The position numbers were made by a program, and so were the translations under genes. From positions 124,001-188,000 of the forward strand of contig CANNZV010000500.1 of NCBI GenBank assembly GCA_947561585.1: a stretch of 64,000 nt of DNA, read 5' to 3'. The notes beneath the pieces are model-generated. The model did not search any database. It was given only the letters and a program-made list of their open reading frames with translations, and had not been told where the DNA came from. Below, one piece after another: positions 21,517-33,500 of the stretch. This stretch comes from Caprella mutica (taxonomy: Eukaryota > Arthropoda > Malacostraca > Amphipoda > Caprellidae). The first letter of the stretch is position 1. Each line of letters starts with the position of its first letter.

Positions 21517-24500
21517 ATGGAAATGGATGTCATAAAGAACAAAATCAAGACTAATCAGTGGACAGAACTACTAGATGACATAAAGGTAAGCCTAGTAAGC
21601 TCTTCTGTTGAAGCAGCTAACTAAATAGTTTAATATTTTGATAGTGGTCCATACAAGTTTACAACCCTTGAAAATAGACTATATTTGAATTCATTTCAAT
21701 ACAGAGTGCTAATTATGTAGGAGTTTCTATGAAGCATGGAAAATGATGAGTTTAGTTTTAGTGTCCTTATTTTTTATAACATGTTTCAATATTTATTTTT
21801 AGCATAACTCTTAATTATATTGCTAGTTCCAAATGAAAGATCTTGATGTTTAAGTTAGGTAGGGTTACCAACTTTGGTAACTGTACTGTATGCCTCAGCT
21901 TAATGAATTTTAACCTTTTTCAGGATATATCTCCTAGCAATGCTCTTGAAGTATTAAGATGGTTGTCTGCCACAGTCTTCTACATGACTGATGTGCCTGA
22001 TGATGTTGTACCAGTTGTGATAGCGTCAAGTGATATAATATTGAAAGATAATGGCTTTGATCCTGATAAATATCTTAAATATTTATATCATATTGTTAAA
22101 AGTTTCATCAAGCCACTTCAGGTAAGAGAAAAAATTGATAGTTTAGTATAGGATGAGTTATTTGACAGTTTCACATTTCATAGAAGAAGAAAAAATATAA
22201 TAATTTTTATTTAACTTGTGTATGAATTGGTAGCATGCATAGCAATTATATTATTATTTATTATAGCAATTGCTACTGGTTTATATATGATCAAATTGTA
22301 GAATCGTCTAGTAACTCTAAACTCACCTTGGTAACAGAGTATTTATTTTAATTTTTCTCAACAATCTATCTCCAAATTTTCCATGCTTTAATGTATAGTT
22401 CATGTCATTTCTGCCTCATAACTTACTTAATGATAATAAAACAAGTAAGCCCTGCTCATACTATACTCTTATCATCTTCTATAGAATTAGTTGTTCTGAA
22501 GTAACTGATTAGCTACCGTATTCTCTCAATTACAATATTGACATTTGTTCTTGCATTCTATTTATGAATATCTAAAATTTAACTGTTCAATACCAGCCAC
22601 TGAAGGATATTCATTTGATCTCCATGTGAACCAAAGCTATTAACTCTGACATTGTCTTTTATTGATAATAATTTGATTGATAATCATTTTTCAGAAACAA
22701 TTAACAGCTGCTGATAGAAGAACCAAGAAAATGAATCTCGTGAGTGTGTACAAGAAGATAACTCCTCTGTGTGCCAAATCAACCTATTCACAAGAGTCTC
22801 AAAACATATTTGGTTTGCTGCTGAAGGATGCCTGGTCATTCTTCAAATTGCCTATCCAAGACGATCTCAATGTTAACTTAGAGCTTGTGAAGCATGCTCT
22901 ACTGTTCTGCATACCTAAAGAAAACAACTTGTCACTGCTGCAAAAATACTGCATCAATACAGTGAACTCCTACAATTTACAAGCAAAATCTTTCAAACAA
23001 CCTGAAGAAAGAACTAAAGAGAACTTGGTATCTTTCTACTGTTACATTTTAAGTAACTGTCTGAAGTCTCTTGGTAGTAACTACAAAATAGTAGACTCAT
23101 CAGAAGCCATGTTCATTCTCGATATCTTCACACCATGTGTAACGCATCGCAGTTTTGAACACTGTAGTTACTTTTTGAAACTGCTGAAGCAGTGCTGCAA
23201 TGATGATGTGTACAGTGCCATGTACACGGGAATTAAATTAATACAAACCGTGTCTGACGTGAAACTAAAAAACAAAGACATGTCAGAGGTTAGTAAGGCC
23301 GTCTCTTTCCTTCTCCAATACAAGAAAACATTTGAAAAGAATATCACCTGTCAAGTAATTGCTGCTCTTTGCCTAGTTAATTGTTTTAATATTCTGAATG
23401 GAGAATTTGAGGAGTCAAAAAAGATGAAAGTTGTTTCCGAGTTTCTCAATGACCAAATGTTCGATTACATGATAGAAAAAGTTCCGTTACTTGTCAAGCC
23501 TTCCTACATTTTGTGTCTTTATAATTTTCTTAAATGCCTCAGCTGTGAAATAAAGAGAGTGAAGGCTGAAAAGAGTGACCTAACTTCAACATTTAAGAGC
23601 AGTGAGGCTGAAAATGATGCTGTGTTTAGAAAGGCCAAAGAGTTTTGTAGCATGGCATATGAATGCGTCAAGAAGAACATACCCTTCGCCAAAGGAAATG
23701 CTAGTCATTACAAGGACTTTGGTGCTCTGTGTGGCAATATAGGTATTCTCTGTTATAGTAAATCAAAGTTTTCTTTGTCTCTGGACTGCATTCTTGTTTC
23801 CATTGGCTTATTAGAGACTTGCATTGATTTAGATCCTGAGAACACCGAATCTTTGCTGTCTTCCATCAATCGTAAATATGATGTGGCGTATGAGTGCTGT
23901 CGACTCGATGGCAATTTGATTACCGAATATAGCAACTTGATCTGCAATGAAATCAAATTGCAACTAAAACTTGGCACACTGTTTGAAAAAGTAGAAAACT
24001 CAGATAGCAGAAAAATAGATGAAATAATAGAGCACTGGGTTAGAGTGAAGAGAGAAAGTGCAAAGTGTGAAGAGCCGCCCTTCACTCCTTCAGCAACTCT
24101 TTATGAAATGATGAAGAGAAAAGAGGAAGAGTTAAATTACCCTTCATCTGCTATCACCATTGAATATAATGCCTATCAAGAGTCCAGGTGAGTGCTGTGT
24201 TTCTGAACCTAGCTAATTAATTTATGAAGGGGATTTTAACTCAACTTTGAAGGGTTTTTCAGGATTTAAGCTTTAGTAGAAAATGTATTCTTGATGATGA
24301 ATAGACTTTCTGCTATTTGAAGCTGTAATTTAAAGAAATGGCATTGACTGTTGAGTAACCAAATATAAAGGATTGATTTCTATGCAACTTTGCTATTGAA
24401 TTTCTCCATTTATCTCGTGTCGACTGTAATAAGAGACATTCTTTTCAGTTTGGATTTCACAAGTGAACAAATAGAGTGTGCCAGGATTCTCCAGAGTGTT

Positions 24501-27500
24501 GGCAGGGGAATGTGTGACCCTAGTGACAAGAAACTGATTGCTATTGAGAGTGCTGTGATGCTCTCAAAGACTCTTTTGATAGCCAATAGCAGTTGTGAGT
24601 CTTATTGTGAAACCTTTAAAGAGCTTATGGAGAGTCTGCAGGAAGATTATCCTCAGAAGACTGTAGAGGTGACTGTACACAGTCTACTGACTGCTGCTCA
24701 GTCTGCTGCCAAGACTGTCAAGAGACTGACTGTCAATGAACAGTTAGCAGAGATACATTACCTGCTCTACACAGTCTGCATGAGTGACTACAGCAAAATA
24801 CAGGTGTGGAACTATGAATAATTTTGGTATTTTCCTCTTATAGTAAATCTATGAATTTTGTAGAGTTTATTTCTTGTACAAAGAAGTAAACTACATTCAG
24901 TTACGAACTGAGAAAAATCTTTCCATCTAATGAAGAGATATTGAAAGGAACTTTGAGAACTCCTAGTCATTTCAAGTATGAATTTAAATTTAATAAATTA
25001 TTTCCATACATTATTGATGTTTATGGTTCAATTTATATACTTTTTAGCAGTATGATTTTGCCTTTAAATTTCTCTTCTTCTTATGATAGATAGGCTAGGT
25101 ATTCAGTTATGTGTTGGCCTCATAACTCTAATCTAAATCCTCTCACGTCATTTCAGAAGGACAAAGAAGACAAAGGTTTAGTCTCGTCACTGACCACCTC
25201 AGCCACTGACCAGGGTGAAGAGGCGCCTGTAGATGACTCCTGTGACTTTAGGAGTAATGTCTCACTGCTACTCTCCAACAAAGAACTCAACAACGCTAAG
25301 AGTCACCTCACTCGGGCCCTGCACTACCTTAGACTAATTAAAGTGAGAAAAGTAGTTACTAGTGAGGTTGTGACATCATGCACTAAAAAACATGCCTTAA
25401 AGCAATGTACTTATGCTCTAAACAGCATTACGTATGCTCTGAAAAACATGCACGTATGCCTTGAAAGCATGCACTTAAGCTCTGAAACATGCTATTAAAG
25501 CTTTATTGCATGCATTTTGTATTTACATTTAGGTTAGTTAGTCCTGTTTTTTTCGCCATTTTCGTTACATGTACCTTGAAAAAAGTATAGGTACTTTGTT
25601 TGGTAGGACTATATAAAAATATTCAGATATTAAATATCTAAGTCTTTTGTTATGAAATATTTATAGGTATAGAAGGTTTTGGAGTGGAAAACGTTATATT
25701 AAATAAAACAATAATTCAGTTTTTATTTATTTTTAGAAATTTCTCAGTAACAGAGGAAATTTTTAATTTGTATTACCTTATTAAAGTATACTAAATAGTG
25801 AATATTAAATTAATTTTAATTGTACCATGAACATGCAGATGAAACGAAGTAAAACTCAAATAACATAACAGCAAAAAACAAATAACTTATATCTCAGTAG
25901 CATTGCATTTTATGACTTGACAAATAAGTCTAGAGGCAAGCGATTAAAAATAAAATGCATGAGGCATACGTACATGCACCATGCATTCAAGAATAACTGC
26001 ATGGCATGCATGCACCATGCGTTTAAGAATAACTGCATGTGGCATGCATGCACCATGCTTTTAATGCCACGTTACAACCCTAGTCATTAGTTATCAGACG
26101 GTTAGACTTTGAATCACATGAGAGAAGACTATAGAACAATTATTTATTTTAGTGTCAATAGCAGATATAATTGGTTAGTTAACATAATAGAACCAATCTG
26201 AACTTTAGATATTCTCGAATCATGTAAGATGATTTTTATTAACCCTGGTACAGAGAGCCTAAATAAGTATCAGGGTAAAGCAATACTCTGTTTTTAAACT
26301 TTTCTTCAACTTTGTGTACTTTTAAGTAGTCACTTACAATATTTTCTATCTCTCTGTCCCTTCGTTTTAGGTTGAGGACATTAGCCACCCCCACGGTGTT
26401 TGCAAGGTACTGTACAGCTTGTCCGCTGCTTTCAAACTAGAGGACAAGTTGATAGAAGCTATGGAGTGCTCTGACCTAATGGCTAAAGTGTCTTCCTACC
26501 ATTGTCTGCCAAAGCACAATGCACAAGGTAAAAAGTACTAAATAAGCTCTTAACACGTTCCCTTGCACTGGGTCGTAAGATTTATATTGATCGAAAGGAA
26601 AATTGATCGAATGGAGAATTGACTGAAACAAAATTGATCGAAAGTGATATTGGATCTATTTACACTAATTGACAATGATAACTAAAACCATGGATTACCA
26701 GAGAAACTTACTTAAAGCTAGTAGATCTTGTTACCATGATTTATATATAATAATAATTTTAACAATAATAATTTATGTTTGACATTTCTTCAATCAACTG
26801 CTTATCTATAACAGAGAATTAGCTATATGCTTTGAAATATATTATAATTTGAAGAACTTTAAAGTTTTCTTAGTTCTAGAATTTAAATAGTTCTAGATAA
26901 CTTGTGAATTGAAAGTTAAATAATTAATTGATTTAGTATAGGGTTAACGTCTGTTTCGGAACCAAAAGCCATATCACTGACGGCAAAAGGTAATTAAATA
27001 CAAGAGATAGGAAGAAGAAGAAGTAGTCAGAAAGGAAAGTGGATTCATGAGCAAAGTCACTTAACACCGTCGGTGATAATGCTCATGGATGCAGAAAAGC
27101 TACTCTGTGAGTGCAGTCACTTACCAAGGAATGTAACAAAAAGGGAATCTAAGCACCGGTTGCTGCACTCACAAATGGAAGAAAAAAATGAAGCTGATCT
27201 ATTCAATCAATTTTTCTTTCAACCAATTTTCTATTCAATCAATTATTTTCAATAAATTGTTTTCGGTCAATTGCTTTCGATCAATTTCCCTAGACCCCTT
27301 GCAGTACATGTGTAACAATTCTAATATTCCCCTTTCAAGTATTGTTGCTCTTGTGGCTCAATAACCACCCTGTACCTGGTTAGTACCATACTCAAGGCCA
27401 AGATTTTAACATTAATTAGTTGCGTATTGTAGCATATTTACCCATTGGTTGTATTACATGATGTGAACCTACAGCAGTCCTGTATGAGGTTCTGGCACAC

Positions 27501-30500
27501 TGACGATATAAGCGTGGAAACGTCTTGCCCAATAGTGTAATGTCAACTATATTTATAATTGCTAGGAACATGTTGATGTACTTGAAAGTATTTGATATTT
27601 TAAGAAGTTCAAGAAACCTACTTGTTCAATTTACTAAATAGCAGATGAATAAAGCTTTATCGTTGTGTTTATTAGAATAAATGAGAATAACAATAGCACT
27701 AAAATAATACTTCCACCCCTGCAGCTTACATGGACATGTTGTGGCTGTGTCCCGAGTTGTGTCCAGTCTCCTTTGTGACTAATTTGAATGAGTTGGTGAA
27801 GAGAAAACCTCTTTCTTGTGATAATAAACTGCAGCTACACTCCAAAGTAGTGACATCTTTCTTCTGTCTCCATAAAGGAATGGTAAGTACGAATACAGGG
27901 GTGTAATGGCAGTGTGTCACTTTATATACATTAGTTAATTCCATCATATTCGGCAAAGACAAAGACAAAAAAGTAGTTACGTTTATTCTCTTTTCAGTAC
28001 TCTCATTCACTTCTCTTACCAGTACTCTCATTTACTTCTCTTTTCAGTACTCTCATTTGCTTCTCTTTACAGTACTCTCATTCACTTCTCTTTCCAGTAC
28101 TCTCATTCACTTCTCTTTCCAGTACTCTCATTCACTTCTCTTTCCATTACTCTCATTCACTTCTCTTTCCATTACTCTCATTCACTTCTCTTTCCAGTAC
28201 TCTCATTCACTTCTCTTTCCAGTACTCTCATTCACTTCTCTTTCCAGTACTCTCATTCACTTCTCTTTCCAGTACTCTCATTCACTTCTCTTTCCAGTAC
28301 TCTCATTCACTTCTCTTTCCAGTACTCTCACGGCTGGCACTTACTGGACGAACTTCTCTCACACGACATTTTCACCGAGAAGACTGTTCGCTCCACAGAA
28401 CTGCAGTGTCTGATCCACTACGTTGCCTCGCTGTACTGCATGTTACCCCCCGCTAACAGACCGTCACACCACCTGGTGGGCACTCAGCACTCTAACCCCA
28501 TTGCTATCTCTCAGTTAGCAGCCAGGGAAGCTATAGCACTCACTGGTGTGGAGGTGCAGGGTAAGGGCCTAATAGAGATGTAGCTACTTCATTGAAGAAA
28601 TAGTAGAAAAGATCTAACACTTTGAACGTTTCTCTTGTCTGGTTTAGGGTCTACCCTTTTTTGAAGGTCTATTTCTCTGTGAGTAAAGCATTGGATGATG
28701 ACCTTTCATTCAAAAGTGTGGGATTATTTTTTCTTCAATTTTGATGTCTTTATCTACAATATTTCTTGTTTCACAATGATTGTTATGTTATTATTTTTTT
28801 TAGATTTGCACTGGTCCAGTCACTCCAATCATCTGTTACTCTGCACCACTTTGTGGCTGGGTAGACTGGCCCTTTTCACGGGTCAGCCTCGCATAGCGCG
28901 TGCTTACCTCAAGAGTCCAATGAAAATAGCCCATCAGTTGGGTCTGCCCTCACGGTTAGTCTTTATTAGCTGCTTTAGAAGAGTTCTTTCCTATTGAGTT
29001 CGAATAGAATTTAGTGAAGTGTCATGGACATCATTCTACTAATAACCAACTAAATTAACGAGTATTATTTTGCATCATCTGATATTTACCTTGCCAGGTT
29101 AGCGTAAGCCAGCTATTATAGAAAATATCAATATCTTCATTTTTTAACCAATCGGATGGTTTCTTTCCATGACTTTTACTTTTCCACAAGAGTTACAATT
29201 AATTGAACAGTAAATAAGTGATAAATGGTATGATATTCAGTACTCTCTTCAGTCATGAAATGCATTGGTAAATCTATCCCAGTTGCATTTCAATGTTAGT
29301 AGGTAAGTGTGTATTTATATCGATTTCTTATCATTTTATACTTTACAGAGTTCTGTAACTTCTATTCACTTCCTAGCCCCAAGTTACCTTGTAGGGTTAA
29401 GAAAATGAAAGACTAGTTTTTAGTTAACCTCATAATTTGTTTTTGTTTCAGATGTGCCTCCATCATTTCCCTTCTTGCTGAAGTGGACATGATGTGTGAC
29501 CAAGTGAATGACTGCAGAACTAAAGTAGATTCTCTGCGAGTGATATTCTACCCCACAACTTGTCACAAACTCGACTACGACATGTTTGATGAGGAGAGTA
29601 TTCCTACAGTAACCAAAGCAAGACAGCAACTAACTAAGAAAGATCCTCTACTCAGAAAGCAGGTGGAAAGATGTCCCAGCAATGCTGTAGAGTCAATAAG
29701 ACACGAAAAATTAGAAGAGGATGAGGTTATCCAAGATGGTTTGAAGAACTTAAAATCTCACCATTACATAAACATTAACTCTCAACTGAAGAAACTAAAT
29801 GGAGTGAAAAATAAACTGGAGAGTCTGCCCTCGGAGAGGAGTGCTGCTCCCAGCTCTCCTTCCTTTGGACACAGGGAAGCCAAGACTCTGCTGCCACTGT
29901 GGGAGCCGCAGAAGCTGCCGGATAGTCCTATCAGTGGCTACTTGCTCCCATTCTCCAGTGTGTACCTAACTCTTGGTTTCCTCCTCACTGAAGTACACCT
30001 CTACGAAGAAAGACTCGACTCTGCTCACAAAATCATAGAAACTGTGAGTTTAGAACCATTGGGCTAGTTAAGTAGCTTGTTATCATTTGTTATGAATACT
30101 TGGGAGATTAGAGGGGCTCTATCCTGAAACTGACTGTAGTGAAGGAGGGGTAGCGTCCCTTGTGCCCGAACTGTTGTAATTTGGATAAGCGCCCAGTGAC
30201 TCTATTCTGAAGCTGTCTGTGTTTAGTGGAAGAGAAGGAGGTAGCCCCTCTTTTAATATTTTTTCGTTTTCAAAGTCTAATTTATTTCCCCAGACTGAAT
30301 CTCAACTGGCATCAGTTACAGAAAGTATCGTCTCTTATGCCGAGAGAATAAATGTCCTTCTCTCCAACTCCGTCATCCCCTGTCACACCTCAGCTGCCTG
30401 TCTGACAGGAGATGGTACAGTCGCAGACTGTGACCTTCCAGACGCTGCAACTGCAACACGAATTTTCACATCTAATTTTCTCTTACCCGTGAGTAGTGGG

Positions 30501-33500
30501 GAGATTACAAAATACCTTTTTAACATTTCAAAATGATATGCATTTATAAAAATGTGATATTTGATATTAGCAGTGACTCTTCACTGATCAAATGGTGACA
30601 GGAATTTTGCCAGGCGGAATTTTCCCCATGTATTATATATTTATAGCTTTAAATTGGTAGATTGTAAATTGAAGGTTTAAAATGTGAGATGCAACTTACA
30701 TAAATATAAAACGTTTAAATGTAACTTTTACATATTGTACTATAACAAGTTTTATTTAACCAATTTATAATACCACGAAATTGAAAATAAAATGAATATG
30801 ATTTCACTTGAAATAATTACAGAACATGTTATAAGTTTGACTGTTATATATTTTGACAGTAGTTTAGTTTGAAATAATACTATATGGTTTGCTTTATTTA
30901 AAATACTGTAATTTAGTCATCTTTACTGTTGTTTGTAATTAACTTACGGCTTTCTTCACCTGTACAGTACTTCGTGACGTGATATGACTATATGTTAATT
31001 AATATGTTTAATGATTATTAATGATTTCATAGTTTTCAATCTTACATTAAGTATTAATAGGATTTTATTTTAAATAATGATATATTTTCCACGTGAACTT
31101 AAAATTATCCACGCCATTGTGAAAGGGATAAGACAATAGCTGTAATAGAGCAAACTTCAGAAACCAACTGATTACAATGAATGAATCTTCATCTTACTTT
31201 TTCAAGTCGCATAATACAATTCATAATAACTGTTAAATTGTAACGTTTATATAGTTTGCTTCTTAAATTATTGAAAATGTTGAATTATTGTTAGTTAGGT
31301 GACCCTTACTTTTTTCAATTATGGTGATAAGTGAATTCTACAAGAATGTTAGCATATAAGTGTATGTATGATGTTCAGTAATTATCTTTAGTAAATTCAT
31401 TTTATTTAAATTCCCGTGGCTATTTAATATTTGTTAAATAAAACTTATAGTACAATATGATAAAGTTAAATTAAAACTATTGATATTTATGTAAATTGCA
31501 TCTCATATTTTAAACTTTTAACTTACAATGTACCAATTTAAACCAAGAAATGTATAATCCAGGGGGATAAATCCGCCGGGCAAAATTCCTAGAACCAATC
31601 AAATCTACAGCTCTAAGTAAACAAATTATTTTAGCTTTCTATTTATCTCTGTATGAGTTCTTAGGCTAAAGCTTCTTTAACTACTCAACCTCTTAATTAT
31701 CCACTTTAGCTACTAATTACCTGTTCTTTCTTTGTCAGGTGTGGAGCAAACTACAGCAGTGCAAGTGTCAAGTACAGTGCAGTAGCGGCTACTTCAAAGT
31801 TGCTAAAACAGACACCAGTGAAGCTATCAAACACATTCTACACTTCCCACCACAGGTAATTGTACCTAGGGATTGTTATACCTCACTTTAATACCTCCAC
31901 TGAAAGGTAATTAGCAAAGGTAGTAATGATTTACTGTCACAACTTCCACTGAGGGGTTTCTAAAAAGTTTCAATGTATTCTAGCCCCCAGGGGCTCTATC
32001 CTGAAGCTGTCTGTGGTGAATGGAAGAGAAGGGGGGTGGCGTCCCTTGGGCCGCGAACTGTTGTAATTTGGATTATGGATTGTCTTTTTTCATTTTTACC
32101 ATGTTTATCATTTTTTTAACGCTACTTGCAGTTTTAGAGGATAGCGCTAGGGTTATGCTCTTTAACTACGAGGTCTTAGATTTATAGTTAGGTAGACTCG
32201 TAGGCTTCATTTACTATCACCTCTTCATTTTCCTCTTCCATCCGTGAGTGCAGCCACCGGTGCTTGTGTCCCGTTTCGTCACATTCCTTGGTAAGTGACT
32301 GCATTCACGGAGTAGCTTTTCTGCATCCATGAGCATTGTCACCGACGGTGGTAAGTGACTTTGTTCATGGAGCCACTTTCCTATCTGACTGCTTCTTCTA
32401 GTCCCTTGTACTTAATTTCCTTTTGACGTCAGCGATATGGCCTTTGGTTCCGAAGCAGACGTTAAACCCCTACTAAAATTATAACTAAATCAATGTATTC
32501 TACCAAATGCTGAAAAAGTAACATTTTCGGTCTGTCCAGATTTCACTGTTCATGTACCTACCTATTTAATGTTGCTAATGTTCTTTTATTTCCCTGTACC
32601 TACTACCTATTTAATGTTGCTAATGTTCTTTTATTTCCCTGTACCTACTACCTATTTAATGTTGCTGATGTTCTTTTATTTCCCTGTACCTACTACCTAT
32701 TTAATGTTGCTAATGTTCTTTTATTTCCCTGTACCTACTACCTATTTAATGTTGCTAATGTTCTTTTATTTCCCTGTACCTACTACCTATTTAATGTTGC
32801 TGATGTTCTTTTATTTCCCTGTACCTACTACCTATTTAATGTTGCTAATGTTCTTTTATTTCCCTGTACCTACTACCTATTTGATGTTGCTAATGTTCTT
32901 TTATTTCCCTGTACCTACTACCTATTTAATGTTGCTAATGTTCTTTTATTTCCCTGTACCTACTACCTATTTAATGTTGCTGATGTTCTTTTATTTCCCT
33001 GTACCTACTACCTATTTAATGTTGCTAATGTTCTTTTATTTCCCTGTACCTACTACCTATTTAATGTTGCTAATGTTCTTTTATTTCCCTGTACCTACTA
33101 CCTATTTAATGTTGCTAATGTTCTTTTATTTCCCCGTACCTACTACCTATTTAATGTTGCTAATGTTCTTTTATTTCCCTGTACCTACTACCTATTTAAT
33201 GTTGCTAATGTTCTTTTATTTCCCTGTACCTACTACCTATTTAATGTTGCTAATGTTCTTTTATTTCCCTGTACCTACTACCTATTTAATGTTGCTATGT
33301 TCTTTTATTTCCCTGTACCTACTACCTATTTAATGTTGCTAATGTTCTTTTATTTCCCTGTACCTACTACCTATTTAATGTTGCTATGTTCTTTTATTTC
33401 CCTGTACCTACTACCTATTTAATGTTGCTAATGTTCTTTTATTTCCCTGTACCTACTACCTATTTAATGTTGCTATGTTCTTTTATTTCCCTGTACCTAC

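Noticed and set aside
28057..28413. 118-codon open frame SLSSTLIHFSFQ..
   Set aside because: Out of frame with the supported exon at 28323 and made by the 25-bp acceptor array.
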